Positions 43,789-52,754 of a stretch of DNA of 64,000 nucleotides are shown in pieces. Origin of the DNA: Litorimonas sp963972195 (GTDB lineage Bacteria > Pseudomonadota > Alphaproteobacteria > Caulobacterales > Maricaulaceae); NCBI GenBank assembly GCA_963972195.1, contig CAXATH010000006.1, positions 124,001-188,000 of the forward strand. The letters run 5' to 3'. Position numbers and translations under genes: made by a program. The notes under the pieces are model-generated. The model did no database searches, had not been told where the DNA came from, and worked only from the letters and a program-made list of their open reading frames with translations. How positions within the stretch are numbered: the stretch's first letter is position 1; every line of letters begins with the position of its first letter.

Positions 43789-44817
43789 ATGACAGACACA
43801 GTCCTCGTCACCGGCCTATCCGGTTTTATTGGCTCTCATGTAACCGCCAAACTGTTAGAAAAAGGCTTTGCCGTCAGGGGCACTGTCCGAAACAAATCCA
43901 AAGGGGAGAAAATCGTTGAGGCTTTGGCCGCCAATGGTTCTGACACGTCAAATTTGGAATTGGTCGAAGCTGATTTGGAAAAAGATGCGGGATGGGCAGA
44001 GGCTGTCGCCGGTTGCCGGTATATTCAACATATCGCCTCCCCCTTTCCTCTCGAAGCGCCTAGCGATCGCGAAGCCCTCGTACCAGCCGCCCGGGCAGGC
44101 GCCCAACGCGTCCTGGAACATGGGTTCTCATCCGGCGTCGAACGTATCGTTATGACGTCTTCGCTCGTGTCCATGATGGGGCAACCAGGACGAGAGGCAA
44201 AAATGATTATCACAGAAGAGGATTGGTCGGATCCAGATTGGAAGCCGCTAACAGCCTATCCTGTCTCTAAAACCAGAGCCGAGCTTTCAGCCTGGGCATA
44301 TGTCAAAGCGCAAGAGATTGAGAAAAAACTCGTCACAGTTTGTCCGGGCCTCGTCTTGGGGCCGGATACTTATCAAAATGGCGGCGCTTCTCTAGGACTA
44401 TTAAAGGCCATGTTGGAAGGCGAGTTTCCCATGACTCCCAAAATTGCCTTCCCAATTGTCGACATTCGGGATTGTGCTTCGATCCATGTCGCCGCAATGA
44501 CCGCGGAATCGACGGGCGGACGCAGATTGATGGCGGCAGGAAAAACTTACTGGCTAAGTGAAGTTGCCGATATTCTAAGAGAAGCCTATCCGGAGGCAAA
44601 GAAATTGCCGAAATCCGAAATGCCGAATTTTATGGTGAAGTTAGTTGCCCTGTTCGATGACCGCGTGAAAAGCGTTCTCCCGGACCTCGGAATTTTCCAC
44701 GAAGCTGACGCCGCTTATGTGACGTCTCTCACTGGCGTTGTGCCGCGGCCGTCCAAAGACGCCATTTTGCGGGCAGCAGAAAGTCTCATCGAACACGGGG
44801 ATGTCACCGCCGTTTAA
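43789..44817 (+). CDS. NAD(P)-dependent epimerase/dehydratase (dihydroflavonol-reductase-like)
   Basis: A 342-residue extended-SDR enzyme. VLVTGLSGFIGSHVTAKLL is the cofactor motif, and the catalytic Tyr-Lys pair is in the TAYPVSKTRAE segment. It resembles dihydroflavonol-4-reductase/cinnamoyl-CoA-reductase-like bacterial proteins acting on aldehydes or ketones. Substrate unknown. It begins 9 bases after the M48 protease gene and may be co-transcribed with it. It converges with carA. Confidence 0.85.
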   Translation: MTDTVLVTGLSGFIGSHVTAKLLEKGFAVRGTVRNKSKGEKIVEALAANGSDTSNLELVEADLEKDAGWAEAVAGCRYIQHIASPFPLEAPSDREALVPAARAGAQRVLEHGFSSGVERIVMTSSLVSMMGQPGREAKMIITEEDWSDPDWKPLTAYPVSKTRAELSAWAYVKAQEIEKKLVTVCPGLVLGPDTYQNGGASLGLLKAMLEGEFPMTPKIAFPIVDIRDCASIHVAAMTAESTGGRRLMAAGKTYWLSEVADILREAYPEAKKLPKSEMPNFMVKLVALFDDRVKSVLPDLGIFHEADAAYVTSLTGVVPRPSKDAILRAAESLIEHGDVTAV

Positions 44818-44868
44818 GAAATTACGACCGAGCCGTCTTCAGGCGCAGCGCGGTAAAGAGCACAGGCG

Positions 44869-46020
44869 CTATAAAGCCTCGGCGAATCTCTCAAACAGAT
44901 AAAAACTGTCCTGCGGGCCGGGGCTGGCTTCGGGATGGTGCTGCACAGAAAAGACGGGCTTACCGCGCAGGCGAATGCCGCAATTTGAACCGTCGAACAG
45001 ACTTACATGAGTTTCTTCGACCGTGTCCGGCAAGCTATCGCGATCAACGGCGAAACCATGGTTCATGGAGACAATTTCGACTTTGGACGTCGTATAATCC
45101 TTGACCGGATGGTTAGCGCCGTGATGGCCCTGAGGCATTTTCACAGTCTTGCCGCCAAGCGCCGCGGCCAAGAGTTGATGCCCCAGACAAATACCCAAAA
45201 TAGGCATGTCGGCCTCGACCAACTCTTTTATGATAGGAATGGCGTATTCGCCTGTCGCGGCGGGGTCTCCGGGACCATTTGAAAGAACAACGCCGTCCGG
45301 TTTCATGGCCAGTATATCTTTGGCAGACATTGTGCCGGACACGACGGAAACGCTTAGACCGGAAGAAATAAGATTGCGGAGAATATTTCTTTTCACGCCA
45401 TAGTCGATAAGGACAACTTTTTTGGTTCCTTCTTTATCTTCGTGACCTTTCGGCCAAACCCAGCGCGCCTCACGCCATTCAAAATTCTCGGGATCTATCA
45501 TGTCCTTTGCCAGATCCGCCCCGATCAGTCCGCCCCATGATTTGGCCTTTTCAGTCAAATCGGCAATATCAAATTCGCCCGTTTCGGAGTGGGCAATTAT
45601 GCCTTTGGGCATACCGTTATCTCGGATGAAGCTCGTGACGGCACGCGTATCCACGCCGGACATACCGATTATTCCGCGCGCTTTCAGCCAGTCTCCCAGC
45701 TCTCCTTCAGAGCGCCAATTGGACGCCGGCGTGACGCTGGCTTTAAAAATAGCGCCGCGGGCGGCGCGGCGGGCCGCAGGCGTCGTGGCTTCTTCATCTT
45801 CTTCCGTGGTTCCGGTGTTGCCAATATGCGGAAAGGTAAAACAGACGATTTGGGACGCATAAGACGGGTCGGTCAGAATTTCCTGATATCCGGTCATCGC
45901 CGTGTTGAAACAAACTTCTCCGACGGCTTCTCCGGTGGCCCCGATGCCTTGTCCGTGAAACACATCTCCGGTTTCAAAAACAAGGATAGCTGTGGCTTTA
46001 GATGTTAAAATATCAGCCAT
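44869..46020 (-). CDS. carA: Carbamoyl-phosphate synthase small chain
   Basis: A 383-residue glutaminase subunit supplying ammonia to CarB. The N-terminal domain begins ATAILVFETGDVFHGQGIGA; the class-I amidotransferase nucleophile is Cys in LGICLGHQLLA, and the His-Glu pair is in HHPEASPGP. The ATG at 46020 (with AGGA before it) fits the family, and the longer frame to 46074 adds an Arg/Ser-rich stretch unlike CarA. It diverges from yqeY. Confidence 0.95.
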   Translation of the reverse strand: MADILTSKATAILVFETGDVFHGQGIGATGEAVGEVCFNTAMTGYQEILTDPSYASQIVCFTFPHIGNTGTTEEDEEATTPAARRAARGAIFKASVTPASNWRSEGELGDWLKARGIIGMSGVDTRAVTSFIRDNGMPKGIIAHSETGEFDIADLTEKAKSWGGLIGADLAKDMIDPENFEWREARWVWPKGHEDKEGTKKVVLIDYGVKRNILRNLISSGLSVSVVSGTMSAKDILAMKPDGVVLSNGPGDPAATGEYAIPIIKELVEADMPILGICLGHQLLAAALGGKTVKMPQGHHGANHPVKDYTTSKVEIVSMNHGFAVDRDSLPDTVEETHVSLFDGSNCGIRLRGKPVFSVQHHPEASPGPQDSFYLFERFAEAL

Positions 46021-46264
46021 AACGCGAATCCTACTCGATTTCAGTGACCTGCCTGACGAGCGGCCAAACTTCAAAGGCTTTTAAGGATCGGCTTCTTCTT
46101 TTCAAGTCTCAATGTTCAGCTTTTCTATGGATAGGTTAAAATAAGAGCAGTAGGGGACGGGTTGGCATTTATATAGAAACCAGTATAAGGCGGGGCGACG
46201 AAATTGGATTTCGCCGTCAGACTGAATTAGATTTTTTACTTCGAAACGATATGTGAAAGCCTCT

Positions 46265-46741
46265 ATGCCCGTTGCAGCCACCCCTCTCCGTGATGAAATT
46301 TCCGAAGAAACCAAAACAGCTATGCGCGCCAAGGATTCGGCCCGCCTCTCTACTCTAAGATTGATCAGCGCCGCTGTTAAAGACCGCGACATCGCTGCCC
46401 GCGCCGAAGACAGGTGCGAAGGCATATCCGACGCTGAGATTTTATCTATCCTCTCTAAAATGGTCAAACAGCGCGAAGAAAGCGCAAAAACCTATGAAGA
46501 CAATGGCCGTCCCGAGCTTGCAGAACGTGAACGCTCGGAAATTGAAATCATCCGTAATTTTATGCCAAAGCCTTTATCCGACGCGGAAATGAAACAAGCT
46601 ATTGCGCAGATCGTCGAGGAAAATGGCGGCACCTGTCTGAAGGATATGGGGAAAATCATGGGACAACTTAAATCCCGTTATGCCGGCCGAATTGACATGG
46701 GCAAAGCCGGGGCCGTCGTTAAAGGCCATTTGTGCAGTTAA
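46265..46741 (+). CDS. GatB/YqeY domain protein
   Basis: A 158-residue YqeY-like protein: LRDEISEETKTAMRAKDSAR, TLRLISAAVKDRDI, then a C-terminal EIEIIRNFMPKPLSDAEMKQ. It resembles the tRNA-binding C-terminal domain of GatB, but the free protein's function is unknown. A GTG at 46253 is an alternative start adding four residues. It diverges from carA, an order common in alphaproteobacteria (carA, then yqeY), and precedes yggT. Confidence 0.88.
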   Translation: MPVAATPLRDEISEETKTAMRAKDSARLSTLRLISAAVKDRDIAARAEDRCEGISDAEILSILSKMVKQREESAKTYEDNGRPELAERERSEIEIIRNFMPKPLSDAEMKQAIAQIVEENGGTCLKDMGKIMGQLKSRYAGRIDMGKAGAVVKGHLCS

Positions 46742-46826
46742 AAAACCCGCCTTTATTTTCGGAAAACTTGTTCTGAAACAGAATACTGCCTAGATAGATT
46801 TTTTATACCTTACAGAGCTTATTACT

Positions 46827-47126
46827 ATGTCATTTCTTGACTCGCTTATCGTTTTCTTCATTTCGCCAGTGATTTCGATCCTGCTGATCATCCTTTTTGC
46901 CTATATGATTTTCAGCTGGCTGATTGCCTTTAATGTGGTCAATTTACGCAATCCCGTCATGGGGACGATTTACGGCATTATCAGCTCCATTGTTGAACCG
47001 ATGCTCATGCCTTTGCGGCGCGTCATTCCGCCATTGGGCGGGTTTGATATGGCCTTCCTCGTCTTGGCTTTGGGACTATATTGGATAAATGGTTGGGTTC
47101 TTCCGAGCTTGATGACGATTGTCTAA
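46827..47126 (+). CDS. YggT-family membrane protein
   Basis: A 99-residue protein with two to three hydrophobic segments (about residues 11-35 and 70-95), reading ISILLIILFAYMIFSWLIAF and PLRRVIPPLGGFDMAFLVLA. The P-x-RR-x-IPP-x-G motif is the YggT signature. YggT proteins act in osmotic or potassium-related membrane processes; the details are unresolved. It is 85 bases after yqeY and 64 bases before ccmF. Confidence 0.88.
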   Translation: MSFLDSLIVFFISPVISILLIILFAYMIFSWLIAFNVVNLRNPVMGTIYGIISSIVEPMLMPLRRVIPPLGGFDMAFLVLALGLYWINGWVLPSLMTIV

Positions 47127-47190
47127 GTCGTCCCTGGCCTCGCTGTATTTGTCGCACGGCAAAACTGATTAAAATCTCTATAAGGCAAAT

Positions 47191-49140
47191 ATGATTGCCG
47201 AGATCGGACATTTCTGCCTTATCCTAACGCTGGTGACGGCCTTCTTGCAGGCCGCTTTGCCAATATATGGCGCTCATAAAGAACAGACCGCCTATATGGG
47301 ATTCGCCGATAAAGCCGCCCGTATTCAGTTTGCGCTTCTCGCCGCGAGTTTTGCCTGTCTCACCTATAGTTTTCTTGCCTCTGACTTCTCCGTCAAATTA
47401 GCCGCGACCCATTCCCACACAACCAAGCCGTTTCTGTATAAAATCAGCGGCGTCTGGGGCAATCATGAGGGCTCCATTCTGCTCTGGACTGTGATGCTCG
47501 GACTTTATGGATTTCTTTTCTCTCTTTTTTCCAAGCCACTCCCGGCGAAATTACGGGCCCGAACTCTGGCGGTTCAAGCGTTGCTTGGAATCGGCTTTAT
47601 CAGCTTCGTTCTTTTCACCTCCAATCCCTTTGAGCGTTTATTTCCGGTTCCTTTGGACGGCCTTGGGCTAAATCCGATCTTGCAGGATCCTGGACTCGCT
47701 ATTCATCCGCCGCTGCTTTATCTCGGCTATGTTGGCTATTCTCTGGCGTTTTCAATGGCCGTTGCGGCCCTGATTTCCGGCGAAATAGACGCGGCCTGGG
47801 CAAAAGCCTTGAAACCCTGGTCTCTCCTGGCCTGGAGCTTTCTCACGCTCGGCATCACCATGGGCTCGATCTGGGCCTATTACGAACTCGGCTGGGGCGG
47901 CTGGTGGATGTGGGATCCGGTTGAAAATGTTTCGTTCATGCCATGGCTTATTGGCACAGCGCTACTTCATTCAATCATGGTGATGGAGCGCAAACAAAAC
48001 CTCGCTCACTGGACAGTTCTGTTGGCGATTACAGCCTTTTCTCTCAGCCTCGTCGGGACTTTTATCGTCCGCTCCGGCGTGTTGGTCAGCGTCCATGCCT
48101 TCGCGGTGGATCCGGCGCGCGGAGTCTTCATTCTGGCTTTGCTTTTACTCGCGACAGGCGGCGCTTTGGGACTCTACGCCTTTCGCGCCAAAACCCTCGT
48201 GCGGCGCGCCGAATTTGATCACATGTCCCGCGAAGGCGGCCTAGTCCTGAACAATCTTCTCCTTGCCACGGCAACGGCGACAGTTTTTCTCGGCACATTT
48301 TATCCGCTTTTGATGGACGCCTTTACCGGTGATAAAATCAGCGTTGGCAAACCCTTTTTCGATCTGACTTTCGCGCCGATTATGTGCGTCTTGATTTTGT
48401 TCATGGGCGCGGCACCCTTGCTGAAATGGCAGAGAGATTCGCTGGCGTCCCTGAAAAAATTTGGGCTCATCTGCGGCGTGGGCGCCATCGCCATCACAGG
48501 CCTGACGTTCCTGTTTGGAAAATCTGTTCTCGGCGGCTTGGGCTTGGCGCTTGCGGCTTATCTGGCCTTTGGGGCGATGAAAGCCTTTCTTCGCAAACGC
48601 CCGCTTTCCAAACTGCCCAAACAGGCACGTTATCATCACCTGAGTTTTGTTCTGGCCCATCTCGGCGTCGCGGTCTTTACGGCAGGCGCGGTTATCATGA
48701 GCGTCTGGGCAGATGATACGATTGGACGGGTCAAACCGGGCGAGTCGCTTGACGTGGCAGGTTACAGTTTCACTCTGACAGAAATAAATGGCGGCGAAAC
48801 ACGCAACTATTCCTATCGGCGGGGCGAGGTCAGTCTTTCTAAGAACGGGCGCGACTTAAAGACCCTGCGAACAGAGCAGCGGTTCTATCCCGTCCGGGAA
48901 ATGATTACGACCGAAGCCGGTTTCAATTTCGGCCTGGGCGCAACTTTATTTGCGGCGATAGGCGAAGGCACGCCTGAAGACGGTTATATCCTTCGGGCAA
49001 ATTATCAGCCCGCCGTCATCTGGATATGGATTGGCGCACTTATGATGGCCATGGCCGGATTCCTGTCCTTGATCGGCATTCGGACTTTGTCTCATAATCC
49101 TTCACGCTCGAAACAGTCTGAAAAGGTTGCTGCTTCATGA
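47191..49140 (+). CDS. ccmF: Cytochrome c heme lyase subunit CcmF
   Basis: A 649-residue polytopic membrane protein that, with CcmH and CcmI, attaches heme to apocytochromes c in the periplasm. The tryptophan-rich WWD heme-handling domain reads WGGWWMWDPVENVSFMPWL (around residue 235), preceded by GVWGNHEGSILLW and by AIHPPLLYLGYVG. The soluble end region (residues 505-615) precedes a last helix. Length is normal. The ccmG start overlaps its stop by 4 bases. Confidence 0.96.
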   Translation: MIAEIGHFCLILTLVTAFLQAALPIYGAHKEQTAYMGFADKAARIQFALLAASFACLTYSFLASDFSVKLAATHSHTTKPFLYKISGVWGNHEGSILLWTVMLGLYGFLFSLFSKPLPAKLRARTLAVQALLGIGFISFVLFTSNPFERLFPVPLDGLGLNPILQDPGLAIHPPLLYLGYVGYSLAFSMAVAALISGEIDAAWAKALKPWSLLAWSFLTLGITMGSIWAYYELGWGGWWMWDPVENVSFMPWLIGTALLHSIMVMERKQNLAHWTVLLAITAFSLSLVGTFIVRSGVLVSVHAFAVDPARGVFILALLLLATGGALGLYAFRAKTLVRRAEFDHMSREGGLVLNNLLLATATATVFLGTFYPLLMDAFTGDKISVGKPFFDLTFAPIMCVLILFMGAAPLLKWQRDSLASLKKFGLICGVGAIAITGLTFLFGKSVLGGLGLALAAYLAFGAMKAFLRKRPLSKLPKQARYHHLSFVLAHLGVAVFTAGAVIMSVWADDTIGRVKPGESLDVAGYSFTLTEINGGETRNYSYRRGEVSLSKNGRDLKTLRTEQRFYPVREMITTEAGFNFGLGATLFAAIGEGTPEDGYILRANYQPAVIWIWIGALMMAMAGFLSLIGIRTLSHNPSRSKQSEKVAAS

Positions 49141-49664
49141 TGCGTGCTTTGTTACCCCTCATTGTTTTTATCGGACTCGGCGTGGCTCTGGCCATCAGCC
49201 TGACCAAAGACCCTCGTCGTTTGGAAAACACTTTGATTGATGAACCTTTTCCAGCTTTTTCGCTCTCCGCTCTGGATAATCCGGATGAGATTTTCACCGA
49301 AGAACTCGTCCAAGGCCAAATCAGTGTCGTTAATGTGTGGGGCTCCTGGTGCGTTACCTGCAATGTAGAGCACCCCATACTTATGGATGTTGCAAAGGAT
49401 GAAAATATCAGACTCATTGGCCTGAACTGGCGTGACGGCCGGGAGAAAGCACGAAGCTGGCTGGATAAACGCGGGGACCCCTACGATCTGATTGTTTTTG
49501 ATCCGGATAGTGAGCTGGCCATTCCCTTGGGCGTCAGCGGCGCGCCGGAAACATTTATCACGGATAAAAATGGACGGATACGATATAAGCATTCCGGGGC
49601 CATTAGCTTTGAAGACTGGAACACTATTTTTCAGCCCTTGCTTGAAACTTTGGAGGCCGAATAA
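49137..49664 (+). CDS. ccmG: Thiol:disulfide interchange protein CcmG/DsbE
   Basis: A 175-residue thioredoxin-fold protein tethered by an N-terminal helix (about residues 2-20). The active site is WGSWCVTCNVEHP. CcmG reduces apocytochrome or CcmH cysteines before heme ligation. VSGAPETFITDKNG holds the cis-proline region. Overlaps of 4 bases with ccmF and 1 base with ccmH show tight coupling. Confidence 0.94.
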   Translation: MMRALLPLIVFIGLGVALAISLTKDPRRLENTLIDEPFPAFSLSALDNPDEIFTEELVQGQISVVNVWGSWCVTCNVEHPILMDVAKDENIRLIGLNWRDGREKARSWLDKRGDPYDLIVFDPDSELAIPLGVSGAPETFITDKNGRIRYKHSGAISFEDWNTIFQPLLETLEAE

Positions 49665-50047
49665 TGCGTATATTCATCCTCCTTTTCTTTTTCTGGGCCA
49701 TACCCGCTTTTGCGCAAACCCCTGACTCGTCATTGGCGACCGACCCCGCCTTGGAAAACCGGGCACGGGAAATTGGACAATCGCTGCGCTGCGTCGTCTG
49801 TCAGAACCAGTCTATTGATGAAAGCGACGCCCCGCTCGCTCAGGATATGCGCAAACTCGTACGCGAAAGACTCAAAGCCGGCGACAGCAACGAAGAGATA
49901 ATTAATTTCATGCGCGAAAAATACGGCGACTTTGTCCTTTTGAAACCCCCTGTTCAATCCAATACCTATTTGCTCTGGGCTCTTCCCTTCTTTCTATTGC
50001 TCGGCGGACTGATCTGGTTTGTCCGTGCCGGGAGACGTCCGGCATGA
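49664..50047 (+). CDS. ccmH: Cytochrome c biogenesis protein CcmH/CycL
   Basis: A 127-residue periplasmic protein with a signal peptide (about residues 1-17, ending AFAQT), the redox motif RCVVCQNQSI, and a C-terminal helix (about residues 100-121) that anchors it in the inner membrane. It keeps the CXXCH of apocytochrome c reduced and works with CcmF/CcmI. It overlaps ccmG by 1 base and ccmI by 4. Confidence 0.94.
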   Translation: MRIFILLFFFWAIPAFAQTPDSSLATDPALENRAREIGQSLRCVVCQNQSIDESDAPLAQDMRKLVRERLKAGDSNEEIINFMREKYGDFVLLKPPVQSNTYLLWALPFFLLLGGLIWFVRAGRRPA

Positions 50048-50463
50048 TGATCTGGCTCATACTACTTATTATCAGCTTGGGGACGGCCCTGGCTTTGATT
50101 GGCCCTCTCAGCGCTGCCGGTAAGAAACCTACGATCACTCTTTCGTTAATTTTGAGCATCCTTATTTCTTCTCTGGGACTCTACGCGATATTAGGCACGC
50201 CCGTTCCGCCGCCTCCGGCCGCCATGGAGACTCCTGATATTAACGCCATGGTCGAGGGCCTCGCGGAGCGTCTGGAAGCCAATCCCGACGATCCGCAAGG
50301 CTGGGCTCGACTTATCCGCTCGCGCATCGTGATGGGAGACACCCAAGCTTTGATCCGGGATCACAAAGCAATGAGCGCCTATTTCGCTGATCAGCCGGAC
50401 ATAATCACAGAAATAAACCAACGCAGCGGATTTGACGAATTGGCCGCGTCTCTGGACGAGTAA
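50044..50463 (+). CDS. ccmI: Short CcmI/CycH-like protein
   Basis: A 139-residue protein at the place of ccmI. Two N-terminal helices (about residues 2-20 and 30-50) flank a short loop with basic residues, as in CcmI. The periplasmic part is only about 85 residues and contains one TPR-like unit (ERLEANPDDPQGWARLIRSR). CcmI proteins of alphaproteobacteria are usually much longer. It overlaps ccmH by 4 bases. It could be a genuinely short form; no frameshift remnant is visible after the stop. Confidence 0.7.
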   Translation: MMIWLILLIISLGTALALIGPLSAAGKKPTITLSLILSILISSLGLYAILGTPVPPPPAAMETPDINAMVEGLAERLEANPDDPQGWARLIRSRIVMGDTQALIRDHKAMSAYFADQPDIITEINQRSGFDELAASLDE

Positions 50464-51072
50464 TACGCCTTTTTTCACGACATCCCAAGATCAATAGTAT
50501 CTAAATTGACGGCCAAATAATCCCAAACGGCCGATATTCCGATCCATGTCAATCGGAACCTTAAAATCCGTAAATCGTAATGGTTTCTACGCCGCTTCAG
50601 AACAGCCTTCCCCGCTGGAAGCCAGGCGTAACAGCGTGTGGGCGCTGGGAAGGGAAAGAGAGTTCAAACTCTTTTTCCCTTCTTCGTCCATAGTCAAAAA
50701 AGAAACATGATGGGGATAAAATGTCCTCCTATAGTTGCAGTCAGATCGAAACAGCTTGTCAGATTGGTCGCGTGTGGGCGCTAATTAACCTTTCAGACAA
50801 CCTATTATCTAAAAGAACTATAGAAGGACGTAATCAATAAATCGCGCCAGGGGCATTCACATTATCGCAAGTTAACTCATATGAGATTACAACTGCACTT
50901 CGTCGTATCAGGGACAGTGCTGTTATGAATACGAAACCTCTGCCCAGATTTCGCCCAGAAACTTTTGCAATACATCGATTAATTCGGATAAATATCTAAC
51001 GAGCCTTGCGACATTTCAGCGGCAGAGTTTCAAGTTTAATGTTTAAGCCGTAATTTTAAATTGGCTTAATGA
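50464..51072. other. Gene-poor region between ccmI and tRNA-Thr
   Basis: About 600 bases without a convincing gene. It holds a GC-rich, hairpin-forming stretch (50595-50690) and then AT-rich DNA (50700-51060) in which I see no gene, only scattered short open frames. Nothing resembling an insertion sequence, integrase or attachment site is visible, although it borders a tRNA gene. Confidence 0.6.
50606..50681. ncRNA. Candidate structured RNA with two competing stems
   Basis: Stem A pairs 50606-50612 with 50647-50653, continued by 50613-50615 with 50642-50644. Stem B pairs 50650-50664 with 50667-50681 (15 positions, one G-U wobble). They share bases 50650-50653, so they cannot both form fully. 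The arrangement looks like a regulatory switch or small RNA, but no gene follows closely on the plus strand and no known family was recognised. Confidence 0.3.
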
Positions 51073-51148
51073 TGGTGCCGCATGGGTGACTCGAACACCC
51101 GACCCCCACATTACGAATGTGATGCTCTACCAACTGAGCTAATGCGGC
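51073..51148 (-). tRNA. tRNA-Thr (anticodon CGT)
   Basis: A 76-base cloverleaf on the minus strand including an encoded CCA end. The acceptor stem GCCGCAT pairs with ATGCGGC. The D-arm has TAGCTCAGTTGGTAGAGC, the anticodon loop is TTCGTAA, and the T-arm has GGTTCGAGTC-like sequence (GTGTTCGAGTCAC). CGT reads ACG (Thr). Confidence 0.95.
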
Positions 51149-51219
51149 CTGGCAGGATTTTATCTCTAGCTGATAAAAAACTCAAGATTGACTGAGCTAA
51201 AACGAGAAGGTTCATTTAG

Positions 51220-52734
51220 CTATTTGGGCTTGTCCAATAAGCTATCAAGTCGTCTGGACAGGTCTTTCTTGCCATCCCCATCCGGGCCAAGGGTCTGAAC
51301 TGACCCCTCTTGAGAAACATCATCAAAGTCGCGTCTGACGACAGCTTCTGCCTCCAAGGGTAATGGTTCTGGCAGTCCGGGACGGCGGCGCGGCGCACCG
51401 GCTTCATGGCGCGGATGGATTAGTTCCCCCGTCTCGCCAAAGCTAAATGTCAGGCGGCGCCAATCCGCATCCGAATAATCAAAAGCGTCCCCTTCGGGGT
51501 CAAGATCCGACCAATCTGCTTCGAGCGGAGCTGTCGCGGCGCGTTCATACCAGAGACGTGCATCCGACATATTGCCGAGTTTTTCTTCGATTTGCCCCGC
51601 GAGTTGGCAGAGCCTGGCCGTTGGCGTTTCAGAGTCGGAGTCTAGATTTAAATAAGGCGCCAAAATAGACAGAGCCGCCACGCCGTCTCCGGCTTTCAGC
51701 TTCTCTTCAGCGTCCAGCATGTGCGACTCCCGGTGGCTCGGATTTGCCTTGAGCAGCGCTTCGATACGCTTAGCTCTGTTCTTCGGTGTATCAGTTTCAA
51801 TGATATCCTGTAGCGCAATCGCCAAAGCCGGATGCGGCTGTTTAGCCCAAGCTTTTTCAATCAAAGAGATACCCTTTTTCCTGTCCCCCGTAAGGTTCAG
51901 CAGGTTCGCCGCCAGCGCGACGGCAGGCGCAAACTCAGGCGTTTCACTGGCTGCGCGGCTGGCCATATCCGTGGCGAGCTGAGTCTGACCTGTCCCGCGA
52001 ATATAGTCCGCCTCTGCGCTGAGTAGCACCGCCCGGCGGCGACGGGCCACCTCTTTGTCTATATGTTTACGCCTCTCACCCATTTCGAGCGTGTTAGCGG
52101 CTTCATTCCATCGATAATCTGCCATTTGCGCCTGAAACAAAACTTCAAATGCCCAGCGGGCATTCTTGTTGTCGGCATAGGCGATTTGCGCCTGCTCTAT
52201 AGCGCCGTCCAAATCGCCGCAGGCGAGAAGATTGCGAGCGAGGCCGTGTTGACCCGTCGCGCGGGCTTTGTCGGAACTTAAAAGGGCCGTATATTGCGCC
52301 ACGGCTTCTGCTTGGTCGCCAGAAGCTTCGGCCGCTTGCGCGCTTACGATGCGGCCAAGGTCTTCAGAGCCAATGAGATTCCGCGCCTTTTCGGCTTTTT
52401 TTCGGGCTTTAACGGAGTCTCCATCCGCCCCGGCCAGCAGCGCATCTTCCATGGCGTCCAAAGCCTGATTCCGGCGGCGCAGACCGACGCCGGAGCGAAT
52501 ACGGGACGGCAGACGCCATAGCCATGTCAGAAGAGTCCAAGCGAGAAGAGTGAAAACGACGGTCGCTGTCACAAAGACGATAACGGCCTGCCATGTCAGG
52601 GTAATCGGGCTAAACTGAAAGAGCCCTGCCTCAGCTGTGGACGTCATCGTCAAGACAGCATCATCGCCAACATACAGCAAAAACCCGGCCAGCACGGCGA
52701 TAAAGAGAAGAATGGCAATTACATATTTTGTCAT
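51220..52734 (-). CDS. HemY-like TPR membrane protein
   Basis: A 504-residue protein with two N-terminal helices (about residues 4-21 and 45-72), the HemY N-terminal domain (WQAVIVFVTATVVFTLLAWT), and then TPR-like helical repeats. HemY-N proteins of this type lie at the end of hem operons, but their biochemical role is unknown; this is not the protoporphyrinogen oxidase that shares the name. The C-terminus is rich in Pro, Arg and Asp. It is last of four genes hemC-hemD-mitofilin-like-hemY, 20 bases after the mitofilin-like gene. Confidence 0.85.
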   Translation of the reverse strand: MTKYVIAILLFIAVLAGFLLYVGDDAVLTMTSTAEAGLFQFSPITLTWQAVIVFVTATVVFTLLAWTLLTWLWRLPSRIRSGVGLRRRNQALDAMEDALLAGADGDSVKARKKAEKARNLIGSEDLGRIVSAQAAEASGDQAEAVAQYTALLSSDKARATGQHGLARNLLACGDLDGAIEQAQIAYADNKNARWAFEVLFQAQMADYRWNEAANTLEMGERRKHIDKEVARRRRAVLLSAEADYIRGTGQTQLATDMASRAASETPEFAPAVALAANLLNLTGDRKKGISLIEKAWAKQPHPALAIALQDIIETDTPKNRAKRIEALLKANPSHRESHMLDAEEKLKAGDGVAALSILAPYLNLDSDSETPTARLCQLAGQIEEKLGNMSDARLWYERAATAPLEADWSDLDPEGDAFDYSDADWRRLTFSFGETGELIHPRHEAGAPRRRPGLPEPLPLEAEAVVRRDFDDVSQEGSVQTLGPDGDGKKDLSRRLDSLLDKPK

Positions 52735-52754
52735 AATTTTCGTATCCGTTTAGA

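Noticed and set aside
50464..51150. Genomic island or integration site at tRNA-Thr
   Set aside because: A gene-poor stretch next to a tRNA suggested integration, but no integrase, direct repeat of the tRNA end or foreign gene is visible.
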